NCBI GenBank assembly: GCA_013178185.1
Contig: JABLXC010000009.1
Span: 86,153 to 150,152, forward strand
Direction: 5' to 3'
DNA length: 64,000 nucleotides
From: Anaerolineae bacterium
Lineage (GTDB): Bacteria; Chloroflexota; Anaerolineae; Anaerolineales; Anaerolineaceae
Numbering within the stretch: position 1 is the stretch's first letter; each line of letters begins with the position of its first letter. Below the pieces are notes generated by a model. The model saw only the letters and a list, made by a program, of their open reading frames with translations, did no database searches and was not told the origin of the DNA. Both the position numbers and the translations under genes were made by a program. Positions 28,851 through 38,420 of this stretch are shown here, in pieces.

Positions 28851-30290
28851 TTGTCATCACTCAATCGAATTTTTATCAGCGCCGACCATGGACTTGCAAT
28901 CGTCTATTTTCTTCAGAGCGATGTTGTTCCAACCTTACTGAAGGGGGGTGTTGAGGTCATCCTTCTAACTGATGATGGACTGCGAGAGCAGATCCACCGG
29001 CGTTTTGGGCAGCCAGGGCTCTTTATTGAAGGTCTGCGGCTTTCGGAGGCCAGGCGATACTATGAAAAAAACGCCCCATCCGCGCAGTGGTGGTTGAATT
29101 TCCTCCGGCGAGTAGGCGGTTCCAACCGAATTAATACTGAAGCAATGGATAGCCATATCTGGCAGGTGGAAGCCGAGGCGGTGGGAAAACGACGGCTGAT
29201 GATGCCTTTCATGAAAGCGGTCGTTGCCATGCTGCGTCGCTCCAGAGTTGCGCGACAGAAACTACTCCAGATGCAGTTGAAATATTCCCCCAATTTATAT
29301 TCTGATCTGTTTGACCGCTACCAGCCAGGGTTGGTTGTCGCCAGCACACCCGGTTGGCGAATGGATCGCTATCTTCTGCGGCAAGCCTTCAAAAGGGGCG
29401 TTCCGACCGCCGCGGTGATTGTCGGCTGGGATAATCCCAGCAGCTACAGTATTCCAGGGGCACGGGTGGATTGGATTAACTGCTGGTCTGAGTTACAAAA
29501 GGAAGAACTGGTGCTGGGATCGGATTGGAATCCTGAGCGCGTGCACATTGGGGGCATCCCATCCTACGATGGGTATTTCAGAAAACAATGGGTAATGCCC
29601 CGCGAGGAGTATTTCCGGTTGCATGGGCTGGATCCGAATCGCAAGCTCCTGGGTTATGCGTGTAGTTTTATTACCTTCTCGCCAAACTATCAGAATATCG
29701 AAGCGCTGGCGCGCCTGACAGCTTCCGATGCGCTGGCAGAACCGGTCCAGCTACTCATCCGCCTGCATCCTAACCATTTTATGGACGAACCTCTATTTGC
29801 CGGTGAGCGGGAACAAATTCGCCAGCTTGCCCGCGACCTCCCCCATGTGCATGTAGTTGAACCGGTGCCACTAGGGGGCGAACTGGGGTATTATTCCGGG
29901 GAGGATATGCCGGAAAAAACTTCGATGATGGCGCACTCCGATATCTTCCTGACGGTCTATTCGACGATGGTTGTCGAAGCCGCCATCCATGACCGTCCAA
30001 TTATCAGTGTGTGTTTTGACGCACCAGGAGGCTGGAATCAGGCGGGTAAGTTCTCTTTACCGCTTTCGCAAATCGGCAACTGGCCTACTCACCTGCGTTT
30101 TCGGCAAGCCCAGGCTGGATTGGTGGCGTTGACCGAAGCGGAGCTGTGTTCTGCGCTGGATTTTTACCTCAAAAACCCCATGGCCCATGCAAAAGAGCGC
30201 AGACTCTTTATTCAACGTGAGTGCACGTACCTTGACGGCAGTGCTGGTAAGCGCACGGGAGAATTCCTGCTCTCCTGCTTGAAACGTTAA
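28851..30290 (+). CDS. GT-B-like transferase (KpsC/S- or TagF-like)
   Basis: A 479-residue soluble protein starting at TTG with AGGAG upstream. The C-terminal half has LLIRLHPNHF, HSDIFLTVYSTMVVEAAIHDRPIISV and a preceding GGIPSYDGY, the arrangement seen in TagF/KpsS-like GT-B folds. The N-terminal half has ISADHGLA and VIVGWDNPSSY. It likely transfers a sugar or sugar-phosphate unit in the cytoplasm. It is one of three such proteins in the locus (also 17006 and 41349). Confidence 0.6.
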   Translation: MSSLNRIFISADHGLAIVYFLQSDVVPTLLKGGVEVILLTDDGLREQIHRRFGQPGLFIEGLRLSEARRYYEKNAPSAQWWLNFLRRVGGSNRINTEAMDSHIWQVEAEAVGKRRLMMPFMKAVVAMLRRSRVARQKLLQMQLKYSPNLYSDLFDRYQPGLVVASTPGWRMDRYLLRQAFKRGVPTAAVIVGWDNPSSYSIPGARVDWINCWSELQKEELVLGSDWNPERVHIGGIPSYDGYFRKQWVMPREEYFRLHGLDPNRKLLGYACSFITFSPNYQNIEALARLTASDALAEPVQLLIRLHPNHFMDEPLFAGEREQIRQLARDLPHVHVVEPVPLGGELGYYSGEDMPEKTSMMAHSDIFLTVYSTMVVEAAIHDRPIISVCFDAPGGWNQAGKFSLPLSQIGNWPTHLRFRQAQAGLVALTEAELCSALDFYLKNPMAHAKERRLFIQRECTYLDGSAGKRTGEFLLSCLKR

Positions 30291-30316
30291 TACAGGTTTG
30301 GCAAAGGAGCACCGCT

Positions 30317-31324
30317 GTGAAAATTTTGATTGCAGGATACGGTTCTATAGGAAGACGCCACATGCGCAATTTACTCGCCTTGGGCCAGCGCGAAATCGTG
30401 CTATACCGCAGCCATCGTAGTACCCTGCCCGACGAGGAGCTGCAAGGTTTTTCAGTAGAGACGTCGCTGGAGGGAGCGCTGAGCCATAAGCCGGATGCGG
30501 TGGTGATTGCAAACCCGACCTCTCTTCACCTGGATGTGGCCATCCCAGCGGCGGAAAGCGGCTGCCATATTTTGATGGAGAAACCGATCTCGCATTCTTT
30601 GGAGCGGGTTGATTTATTGCAGCGGGCTTTAGAACGCGGGGGTGGAAAATTGCTGGTTGGGTTTCAATACCGTTTCCATCCTGGGCTTCAAAAGTTAAAA
30701 GGTTTGTTGGAAGAAAAAGCCATCGGAAAGTTGCTTTCTTTACGGGTGGAGTGGGGCGAATATCTGCCGGGCTGGCATCCATGGGAAGACTACCGCCAGG
30801 GATATTCTGCTCGCTCGGACCTGGGAGGAGGCGTGACGCTGACCCTTTGCCACCCGTTGGATTATTTGCGCTGGCTGGCGGGAGAAGTGGAAGAACTTTA
30901 TGCCAGTGTCGGGCGCATCTCTGATCTGGAGATTGATGTAGAAGACTTGGCTGAAATCATCTTGCGTTTTTCCACCGGGGCGGTGGGCAGCGTCCACCTG
31001 GATTACTACCGCCGACCGGGGGTTCACCGCATGGAAATGGTCGGGTCAGATGGGATGCTGGCGTGGGATAATGCAGATGGTTCAGTGAGGCTCTACCGGC
31101 CAGAGACCGCCGGTTGGGAGGTTTTTTCTGCGCCTGAGGGTTTCGAACGTAATACCTTGTTTTTAGATGAGATGAGCCATTTTCTGGATGTAGCTGCCGG
31201 GAAAGGCTCTCCCATTTGTACGCTGAAAGATGGAAAACGCGCTCTGCAACTGGTGTTAGCCGCTTATCGCTCTTCTTCAGAAAAACGGGCGGTCTCAGGT
31301 GAAGCGCTGTACCCTCAGGGTTGA
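30317..31324 (+). CDS. Gfo/Idh/MocA-family NAD(P)-dependent oxidoreductase
   Basis: A 335-residue enzyme with an N-terminal Rossmann fold (AGYGSIGRRHMRNL), the MEKPIS motif at about residues 92-97 containing the catalytic Lys, and a C-terminal beta-sheet substrate domain (GGGVTLTLCHPLDYLRWL). The family oxidises or reduces sugars and nucleotide sugars. A similar enzyme sits in the Campylobacter ptm legionaminic-acid locus beside an SDR, NeuA and NeuB, which also occur together here at 36357-39299. Start is GTG 30317 after AAGGAG. Confidence 0.85.
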   Translation: MKILIAGYGSIGRRHMRNLLALGQREIVLYRSHRSTLPDEELQGFSVETSLEGALSHKPDAVVIANPTSLHLDVAIPAAESGCHILMEKPISHSLERVDLLQRALERGGGKLLVGFQYRFHPGLQKLKGLLEEKAIGKLLSLRVEWGEYLPGWHPWEDYRQGYSARSDLGGGVTLTLCHPLDYLRWLAGEVEELYASVGRISDLEIDVEDLAEIILRFSTGAVGSVHLDYYRRPGVHRMEMVGSDGMLAWDNADGSVRLYRPETAGWEVFSAPEGFERNTLFLDEMSHFLDVAAGKGSPICTLKDGKRALQLVLAAYRSSSEKRAVSGEALYPQG

Positions 31325-31337
31325 TGAGTCGAAAAGC

Positions 31338-33104
31338 ATGGAAGAAAACGAAAACGCATTCTCTCGTTTTCTGCGACGAACCTGGCTTATTTGGGTATCG
31401 CTCTATTTTTTCGTCCTCACACTGGCGATGACCTGGCCGCTGGTAACCCGCTTGAGGACTCAAATGGTAGGCCAGCTCGGCGATAATATCTACTTTGTCT
31501 GGATGATTGCCTGGATCAAAAGGGCATTGTTCGAACTGCATGTTAACCCTTTTAATGTATGGTTCTTGAATTACCCGGAAGGGTGGAATATGGCTTACAC
31601 AGAGATCACCCCGGCTCAACTGGCGCTGGCTATGCCTTTTAGCTTTTTGGGCGGGCCGATGTTTGCGTATAACGCCGCTTTAATGGCAAGCTTTATCCTT
31701 TCGGGCTTATTGATGTTTTTGTGGGTGCGGCGAATTACTGGCCAGTTCTCGGCGGCCTTGATCTCTGGCACGATCTATGCTTTTCTGCCCTTCCGTTTTG
31801 CGCACTTTCTCATTGGTCACCTGAACTTATCGGGGACACAATGGTTCCCTTTGTTCTTCTGGGGGTTTTTCGAAATTTTAGGGGTAATCCCTCAAAATGG
31901 AGAGGCAAAGCCGGCCTGGAAGTACGCCGCGCTTGGTGGAATTGGGCTGGGGCTGATCGGCTTAACTTCTCAATATTATCTTTATATGGCGGTATTGATC
32001 GCGGCCGTAGTCCTGCTGGTATACCTGATTTTCATGAACCGGACGGCCTGGAAAGACATAATGTTTTGGAAACGAATAATCCTGATGGGAGCGGTCTCGT
32101 TGCCTTTCATTTTGCTGGCTGTCTGGCCTTATTTACAGCTTTCTCAGGCGGGGGGGCTGCCGGATCGCAGTCTAAGTCTTGTTCGCCCTTATTCGGCCAG
32201 CCTGACCGATTTCTTATTGCCCTCAACGGATCATTTTTTGTGGGGAAAATGGGTTGGCGAGCATTTTAACCGGCAAATGTGGGTAGAAGGCACTTTATAT
32301 ATCGGCGCTGTGACCCTGGTGCTGGCTTTGGTTGCCTGGCTCAGGCGAAAACAGTCTGCAAGGCAGGCTCTTTTGGCTTTATTACTGGCAGGTGCGGCAG
32401 TTTCAATCGTCCTTGCAATGGGCACTGATCTGCACTGGAACGGCAGCCCGGTCGAAATTCCCGCCCCGGCGTTCCTCGCTGAAAGATTGGGACGGGACCG
32501 CATTCCGCTTCTGCTGCCGGGATATTTCCTCTTCCAGTATTTTCCATTCTACGCCAAGCTGCGGGCTTTGATGCGGTTTGGGGTGTTTGCGTTGGTGTTT
32601 TTCGCTGCGGCCGCGGGTGTTGGCGCTGCCTGGCTGATTGGTAAAACACTGCGCCCTTACAAAAACTGGCTGGTAGCCGGTCTGCTTCTGTTGGTGTTTG
32701 TTGATTTTTACCCCGGCCCGTACCATGAATTTACCCAGGTAGAGCCGCGCCCGGTGGATCTATGGCTGGCGCAGCAGCCAGGCCAGGGCGCTGTCATTCA
32801 ATTTCCATTTGTCAAGGGTGAAGACCAGGAACATACCTATTTCACACTGTTCCACAGGAAACCGTATGTGGGGGGGTTCTTCAATGCTTTTCCGCCTCCA
32901 CAGTACCAGAAGATCAAGCCGGTTATGGAGAATTTTCCGGATTTAGCCAGCGTTTCCTTGCTCCGGGAACTGGGCGTTGAGTATATCTTGGTGGACCTGG
33001 CTTCTTACCCGGATGTGCAAACTCTGCAACAGCAGTGCGAATCCTTTGGATTGGTACTGACCGGTCAGTATGGGGACCAGCTTGTTTTCAAACCAGGTCA
33101 TTAA
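31338..33104 (+). CDS. Polytopic membrane protein, GT-C candidate 2
   Basis: A 588-residue protein with about eleven hydrophobic segments. After the first helix the outer loop reads QLGDNIYFVWMIAW, with the Asp expected for a GT-C acceptor/metal loop, followed by NPFNVWFLNYPEG. A C-terminal soluble region (PRPVDLWLAQQPGQG onwards, about 130 residues) resembles that of many uncharacterised Chloroflexota-type glycosyltransferases. ATG 31338 is chosen because a GTG at 31299 lies inside the preceding gene. Substrate unknown. Confidence 0.6.
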   Translation: MEENENAFSRFLRRTWLIWVSLYFFVLTLAMTWPLVTRLRTQMVGQLGDNIYFVWMIAWIKRALFELHVNPFNVWFLNYPEGWNMAYTEITPAQLALAMPFSFLGGPMFAYNAALMASFILSGLLMFLWVRRITGQFSAALISGTIYAFLPFRFAHFLIGHLNLSGTQWFPLFFWGFFEILGVIPQNGEAKPAWKYAALGGIGLGLIGLTSQYYLYMAVLIAAVVLLVYLIFMNRTAWKDIMFWKRIILMGAVSLPFILLAVWPYLQLSQAGGLPDRSLSLVRPYSASLTDFLLPSTDHFLWGKWVGEHFNRQMWVEGTLYIGAVTLVLALVAWLRRKQSARQALLALLLAGAAVSIVLAMGTDLHWNGSPVEIPAPAFLAERLGRDRIPLLLPGYFLFQYFPFYAKLRALMRFGVFALVFFAAAAGVGAAWLIGKTLRPYKNWLVAGLLLLVFVDFYPGPYHEFTQVEPRPVDLWLAQQPGQGAVIQFPFVKGEDQEHTYFTLFHRKPYVGGFFNAFPPPQYQKIKPVMENFPDLASVSLLRELGVEYILVDLASYPDVQTLQQQCESFGLVLTGQYGDQLVFKPGH

Positions 33105-33115
33105 TGGGGAAGGGT

Positions 33116-34732
33116 ATGAAAAACAAACTGTGGGTTTATGTTTCACTGGCTGCGCTTGCCTTGATCGGGGTCGTGTCGCTTCGCATCAGCACGCGGCTTG
33201 GCCCAGGGGTTGGCGGCGACGCCACGATCTATCTCACCTCTGCAAGTAATTTTGTTAAAGGCATTGGTTTGGGGATCGTCGATGCCTCTGGTGAATTCCG
33301 TTTGTTGCCATACTTCCCGCCGTTTTTCCCGCTGACTCTGGCTTTCTTTATTTGGGCAGGCGTCGAACCCCTTCAGGCTGTCTTGTGGTTGAACATTATT
33401 TTGTTCGCTCTTTCGATCTGGATGGTGGGGTTTTTGGTGTTGCGAGCATGGGCCGGTGATGGATTGGCGGTGCTGGCCTCGGCGCTGACGGCGGTTTCGC
33501 CGGTGCTTATCCCTGTGTATTCGTGGGCGATGGCTGAACCGCTGGCGATCTTTTTAGGATTTGCGGGGATTGGATTGACGCTTCGGTACCTGAAACAGCC
33601 TGGCTCGGCTGGGTTGTTGTTCGCGGCCGGTATTGTGGGCGGGCTTTCTATTCTAACGCGCTACAGCATGGCTGCTTTTCTGGCGGCTGGCGCAGCAGGT
33701 ATCCTTCTCTTGTCGCCGGTTCGCTGGCGAACGCGGCTGGCGCGGGCAGCAAGTTATCTGTTTGCCGGCATCCTGCCGGCGGTTCTCTGGATGGCGTACG
33801 ATCTGACTCAGACGGCTGCGGTTTCCTCTCGAAGCATGGAAAGCGCAGTGGGGATGATGGCGCGGTTGAATAGCTTTTGGCCTCCGCTGCGAGAAGTGTT
33901 CCTGTTCTGGCTGGTTCCGGATTCGTGGATTTCTTCTCCGCCGTATCCGGGACTTTTTAACAACGTCTTACTGGCAGGCATGGTATTGGGACTGGGTATT
34001 GCTTTGGGATGGGGGGGCTTGGTTTTGCTTAAGAAAGGGGCATCAGCCTTGCAGGATCCTTTGCTTCAATTTGGCGTTATCCTGGTTTTTGTGATCCTGG
34101 CCTATTTAATTGTGGTTGGGGTTGTGTACGTCACAACCTATCCGCCAATCACAATCGGGACGCGCATGTTCTCGCCTCTCCATACAGCCGTGATTCTGTT
34201 TTTGGTGGTCGTGGCCGGGCTTTTAAGCAAGACACGCGTACGTTTTTTCCGCATGTCGGCGGGGTTGCTGGTCGCCGGGCTGGTGTTGTTGACCCTCTGG
34301 TGGGGGTGGCGTTCGGCGCGGATTGTCGCCCAGAATGCCCAGCAAGGGATGGGATTTAACGCACTGTCGTGGAAGCAATCAGATACGATTCATGCTTTGC
34401 AAAAACTGCCAGAGGATTCACTGCTGGTGACGAATGAGGAAATGGCAGTTTACTACCTAACTGGCCGCAGCGCGTACCCGCTGGCTGAGATCTATACAGA
34501 CCAGCCGCTGGAGACATTCAGCCGGTATGGGGATGGAGACTTATCGGGGGATGAGGCTCAGCAGGTTTTCAGGCAGAAAGGTGCTGCACTGGTTTTATTC
34601 AATTCAATCACAACCCAGCTTGAGCCTATCTATGGGGCGCAAACGAATGAACGCATCCAAGCTCTGACTCGGGATCTCAAGGTGGTGTTTCGCGGCGAGG
34701 ATGGTAGCATTTACCAGTACCCGCAGCCGTAG
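33116..34732 (+). CDS. Polytopic membrane protein, GT39-like (GT-C candidate 3)
   Basis: A 538-residue protein with about eleven hydrophobic segments. The first outer loop carries VGGDATIYLTSASNFVKG and then PYFPPFFPLTLAFF, the pattern of ArnT-like enzymes. The C-terminal 110 residues are soluble (LPEDSLLVTNEEMAVYYLTG). GGGAAGG precedes the ATG at 33116; an in-frame GTG-type extension to 33035 overlaps the upstream gene. It is similar in layout to the next protein, suggesting a local duplication. Confidence 0.62.
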   Translation: MKNKLWVYVSLAALALIGVVSLRISTRLGPGVGGDATIYLTSASNFVKGIGLGIVDASGEFRLLPYFPPFFPLTLAFFIWAGVEPLQAVLWLNIILFALSIWMVGFLVLRAWAGDGLAVLASALTAVSPVLIPVYSWAMAEPLAIFLGFAGIGLTLRYLKQPGSAGLLFAAGIVGGLSILTRYSMAAFLAAGAAGILLLSPVRWRTRLARAASYLFAGILPAVLWMAYDLTQTAAVSSRSMESAVGMMARLNSFWPPLREVFLFWLVPDSWISSPPYPGLFNNVLLAGMVLGLGIALGWGGLVLLKKGASALQDPLLQFGVILVFVILAYLIVVGVVYVTTYPPITIGTRMFSPLHTAVILFLVVVAGLLSKTRVRFFRMSAGLLVAGLVLLTLWWGWRSARIVAQNAQQGMGFNALSWKQSDTIHALQKLPEDSLLVTNEEMAVYYLTGRSAYPLAEIYTDQPLETFSRYGDGDLSGDEAQQVFRQKGAALVLFNSITTQLEPIYGAQTNERIQALTRDLKVVFRGEDGSIYQYPQP

Positions 34733-34735
34733 GGG

Positions 34736-34741
34736 TATAAT
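34736..34741 (+). promoter_or_regulatory. Possible internal promoter (-10) before the gene at 34776
   Basis: A perfect TATAAT lies 4 bases after the preceding stop codon, 35 bases before the next ATG. The best -35 (TTACCA, 34711-34716) has a 19-base spacer, so this is weak. Confidence 0.3.
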
Positions 34742-34775
34742 TCCCTGCTGCGAACTTGAATAACAGGATGTAAAA

Positions 34776-36335
34776 ATGGCGATGCAAGGCGAAAAAGGTC
34801 ATTGGTTCTGGTTGTCGCTGATTGTCCTGGCGATATTGGCAGCAGGCCTATTTGTGTTTTCGACCCCGCACGGTCTTGCGCTGGTGAACGATACCGTCCA
34901 ATACATTGATGGCGCCCGCAACCTGTTGAACAACAACGGCTACAGCCGGCTGACAGGTTGGAACGGGACAACGCCAATCACCAATTTTCCGCCGCTTTAT
35001 TCTATTGTCCTGGCGGTGTGCATGAAGGTCGGTATTCCGCCGATCCAGGCAACATGGTGGCTTAACCTCGTATTTTTGGGCGCGAACATTCTCCTTGTCG
35101 GTTTGCTGGGAAGGAAATTAACCGGTTCTCCTTGGGGTGGGCTGTTGGCGGGGGGGTTGCTGTTCATTTCGGATCCTTTTTTTCGGCATCATCTCTTTGC
35201 GCTGACCGAGCCTGTCTTTCTGTTCTGTTACTTTATGACCTTGCTGCTTCTGGCAGATTCAAATAGGGGAGTAACTCTCCTGGTTGCCGGACTTTTTGCT
35301 GGGTTGACTTATCTTACCCGTTACATTGGCGCGACCCTGCTTGCAACTGGGCTGATTTTCTTGCTGTTCTTCTCTGAAAGCTGGAGAGCACGGCTGAGAT
35401 CGGTGGGGCTTTTTCTGGCAGGTGCGCTGCCACTGTTGGGAGCCTGGACAGTCCGAAACATGCTCGTAACCGGCAACCCCGTCAACCGCCAGTTCAGGCT
35501 GCGTTCGCTGACGGTTGACAAGGTGCACGAAGGTATTGCGAGTTTTTGGGGCTGGCTGTTGCCGGAGCCGTACCAGATCATCGATCGTTTTATCAGTCTG
35601 TGGGGTATTCTGCTGGCGGTCTTGCTGACGATGTATCTGGCCGTAGTTGGGATTGTCCTGATTTATGCCTTAAGGCGAAACAGCCTGCAAAAACAGCCAT
35701 CCTTTCGTTTAGGGTGGTTGTTGGCTTTGCAGGGGATTGTATACCTGACGACCCTGACGGTTACGATTTTTTTCGTGGATGCCAGCGTTAATTTTGAAAC
35801 CCGTATCCTGATGCCAGTTTTCAACCTTTTGACGTTGCTTTTCGTGGCGGGAATGGTTTGGCTATGGCGGCGAGGAAGAGGGCTGAGGGTGGTTGCTCTG
35901 CTCCTGACCGTTGGGCTGGCGTTCTCTTTTGCAGAGGATACCCAGGATACCGTCCGTCTTTGGCGTCTTCACGGACAAGGGTTTGCTCACGAATCCTGGT
36001 CCGAGTCGCTCACCATTGAAACGGTCAAACGGCTCCCTGATGTAGACATTTTTACAAATCGCCCGCAGGCGATCAACCTTTTGGCCGGGCGCGGTTCGTA
36101 CATTTTGCTCTCTCCGATAAATCCGGCCACGCAGCTGCCGCGTGAAGATTACCAGGCAGAGCAGGCGCGCATTCGTCAGTCGGTGCAGGATGGAAAAACG
36201 GTTCTGGTGATCTTTGGATATCGGGACCTGGCGCTCGAGTCTGAGAATGCCTGGATGGTGGCTTTGACCGAGGGGCTACCGGTCCTATTGGAATATGAAC
36301 GCGATGTCATTTTTGGGAACGTAACCTTAAAATAA
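34776..36335 (+). CDS. Polytopic membrane protein, GT39-like (GT-C candidate 4)
   Basis: A 519-residue protein with about eleven hydrophobic segments. The loop after helix 1 reads LVNDTVQYIDGARNLLNNNGY, then TNFPPLYSIVLAV, as in GT39-type membrane transferases. The C-terminal soluble tail (LPDVDIFTNRPQAINLLAG) mirrors the tail of the protein encoded at 33116, and the two are probably paralogues. Likely acts on the outer face of the membrane with a lipid-linked sugar; substrate unknown. Confidence 0.62.
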   Translation: MAMQGEKGHWFWLSLIVLAILAAGLFVFSTPHGLALVNDTVQYIDGARNLLNNNGYSRLTGWNGTTPITNFPPLYSIVLAVCMKVGIPPIQATWWLNLVFLGANILLVGLLGRKLTGSPWGGLLAGGLLFISDPFFRHHLFALTEPVFLFCYFMTLLLLADSNRGVTLLVAGLFAGLTYLTRYIGATLLATGLIFLLFFSESWRARLRSVGLFLAGALPLLGAWTVRNMLVTGNPVNRQFRLRSLTVDKVHEGIASFWGWLLPEPYQIIDRFISLWGILLAVLLTMYLAVVGIVLIYALRRNSLQKQPSFRLGWLLALQGIVYLTTLTVTIFFVDASVNFETRILMPVFNLLTLLFVAGMVWLWRRGRGLRVVALLLTVGLAFSFAEDTQDTVRLWRLHGQGFAHESWSESLTIETVKRLPDVDIFTNRPQAINLLAGRGSYILLSPINPATQLPREDYQAEQARIRQSVQDGKTVLVIFGYRDLALESENAWMVALTEGLPVLLEYERDVIFGNVTLK

Positions 36336-36356
36336 AAGGATCAGGTCGAAAATCGC

Positions 36357-37178
36357 ATGAGTCACATTATGGAAAAATTCAACCTTGAAGGGCAGGCGGC
36401 CGTGGTTACGGGTGGAGCTGGATTGCTTGGGAAACAATTCTGCCGTACGCTCGCGGAGGCTGGCGCCGGTGTGCTGGTGGCCGATGTAAATGAAAATGTA
36501 GCGCGTCTGGTTGCAAAAGAGATCAGCGCGGCTGGTTATCGGGCGGTTGGTTTTGGTGTGGATGTTACCAACCCCGTCTCGACTCAGGCGATGGCTGACG
36601 CTGCAGTCAAATCGTTTGGGCGCCTGGATATCCTGGTTTGCAGCGCAGCCATGGACCCGAAGTTCGATCAAGAACACGCCGGGCAACATCGCAGCGCTTT
36701 TGAAGATTACCCACTGGACGCGTGGAAGCAGGCGCTGGATGTCAACCTGACCGGTATGTTCCTTTCGGCTCAGGCAGCTGTCAAACCAATGCTGGCGCAA
36801 AATCACGGGGTGATCATCAATATCTGTTCCACCTATGGCCTTGTAGGGCCTGACCAGCGTCTTTATGAGCGCCCAGGACAGCCCTTGCAGTATAAGCCGG
36901 TATTTTATTCTGTGACCAAGGCAGGCGTATTGGGCCTGACCCGTTACCTGGCGACTTATTATGCTGGCAAAAATATCCGCGCCAATGCTTTAACCCCGGG
37001 CGGCGTTTATAACCAGCACGACGAGTTGTTTACACGGAATTATTCTTTTCGAACTGTACTTGGTCGGATGGCTAATGTAGATGAAATGAATGGGGCTTTG
37101 CTGTTCCTGGCTTCTGACGCCTCCAGTTACATGACCGGCAGCAATCTGGTAGTGGATGGAGGCTGGACGGCATGGTAA
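36357..37178 (+). CDS. SDR-family oxidoreductase
   Basis: A 273-residue classical short-chain dehydrogenase with VVTGGAGLLGKQF at the N-terminus, an SAAMD segment (variant of NNAG), catalytic Ser in NICSTYG and the YSVTKAG Tyr/Lys pair. The 7-base overlap with the NeuA-HAD gene ties it to nonulosonate metabolism, and an SDR (PtmA) has a comparable place in Campylobacter legionaminic-acid loci. The substrate is not known. A second ATG 12 bases downstream is an alternative start. Confidence 0.85.
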   Translation: MSHIMEKFNLEGQAAVVTGGAGLLGKQFCRTLAEAGAGVLVADVNENVARLVAKEISAAGYRAVGFGVDVTNPVSTQAMADAAVKSFGRLDILVCSAAMDPKFDQEHAGQHRSAFEDYPLDAWKQALDVNLTGMFLSAQAAVKPMLAQNHGVIINICSTYGLVGPDQRLYERPGQPLQYKPVFYSVTKAGVLGLTRYLATYYAGKNIRANALTPGGVYNQHDELFTRNYSFRTVLGRMANVDEMNGALLFLASDASSYMTGSNLVVDGGWTAW

Positions 37179-38407
37179 CGCCCCCAGAGGTCTTGGCTAT
37201 CATCCCTGCCCGAGGAGGCTCGAAAGGGATTCCTCGTAAGAATATCCGCCTTTTTGCTGGTTACCCGCTGATTGCTTACAGCATTGCTGCCGCTCGACAG
37301 GCAGAGCGGGTCACCCGCGTGATTGTTTCGACAGATGACGAGGAAATTGCCGTGACCGCACGCCAGTTTGGGGCGGAGACGCCTTTCCTCCGGCCGGCAG
37401 AGTTTGCCCAGGATAACACGTTGGATCTTCCGGTTTTCCGACACGCGCTGGAGTGGCTGGCGCAGTCAGAAGGATATCGCCCTGAGGTAGTTGTTCAACT
37501 TCGTCCTACATCGCCGATACGGCCCCCAGGGCTGGTGGATGAAGCGATCCGCATCCTGTTAGGACACCCTGAAGCAGACTCGGTGCGCGGAGTCGTCCCT
37601 GCCGGACAGAATCCGCATAAGATGTGGTGGATTGACTCCCAATCAGGTTGGATGAAACCCTTACTCCAGGTAGAGGGGATCCCTGAGCCTTATAACGCGC
37701 CCCGGCAGGTTTTGCCGCCCGTGTATTGGCAGACTGGCCATATTGACGCCATTCGCCCTGCTGTCATCCTTGAAAAAAATTCAATGAGCGGCGATGTCAT
37801 CCTGCCGGTGATGATTGATCCGCGTTACACGGTTGATATTGATACCCCTTACGATTGGCTGCGATATGAATGGCTGGTTGTCAATGGTGGCCTGGAACTG
37901 GTTCACCCCAGCAATCGAAAACGGCCATTACCGAAGGATGTGCGTCTGCTGGCGCTCGACTTCGACGGCGTATTAACGGATAATCGCGTGTGGGTAGATC
38001 AAGACGGTCGTGAGGCTATTGCAGCCAGCCGGGGCGACAGCATGGGGATTCGCTTGTTGCGAGAGAGCGGAGTAGAAGTAATCGTTATTTCTACAGAAGT
38101 AAACCCGGTTGTCCAGGCGCGCTGCCGCAAGATGAATATACCAGCCATTACCGGCACTTGGGATAAAGCGGGGGTTTTAGAAGCATACCTCAAGGAGCGT
38201 AATATTGATTCTCAGAATGTGGTTTTTCTGGGAAATGATGTGAATGATTTACCCTGTTTTTCGATTGTTGCTTGCGGCGTTGCTGTGGCGGATGCGGAAC
38301 CTGAAGTGCTCCGCCAGGCTGATTTGGTTCTGACGCAACGCGGCGGATATGGGGCGGTGCGAGAATTATGTAATAAAATCCTCTTGCAAAAAGCGGCAAG
38401 GCAATAA
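37172..38407 (+). CDS. Acylneuraminate cytidylyltransferase fused to HAD phosphatase (NeuA-HAD)
   Basis: A 411-residue two-domain protein. Residues 1-235 are a NeuA-type CMP-sugar synthetase with IPARGGSKGIPRKN (11-24) and QLRPTSPIR (109-117). Residues 255-405 are a HAD phosphatase of the KdsC type with motif I DFDGVLTD (263-270, nucleophile Asp263 and acid Asp265) and the GNDVNDLP metal motif. Vertebrate CMP-sialate synthetase has a similar fused HAD domain. Since NeuB follows 13 bases later, the fusion could dephosphorylate a nonulosonate 9-phosphate and then activate it with CTP; this is inferred. Confidence 0.88.
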   Translation: MVTPPEVLAIIPARGGSKGIPRKNIRLFAGYPLIAYSIAAARQAERVTRVIVSTDDEEIAVTARQFGAETPFLRPAEFAQDNTLDLPVFRHALEWLAQSEGYRPEVVVQLRPTSPIRPPGLVDEAIRILLGHPEADSVRGVVPAGQNPHKMWWIDSQSGWMKPLLQVEGIPEPYNAPRQVLPPVYWQTGHIDAIRPAVILEKNSMSGDVILPVMIDPRYTVDIDTPYDWLRYEWLVVNGGLELVHPSNRKRPLPKDVRLLALDFDGVLTDNRVWVDQDGREAIAASRGDSMGIRLLRESGVEVIVISTEVNPVVQARCRKMNIPAITGTWDKAGVLEAYLKERNIDSQNVVFLGNDVNDLPCFSIVACGVAVADAEPEVLRQADLVLTQRGGYGAVRELCNKILLQKAARQ

Positions 38408-38420
38408 AAAGGAGAGTAGT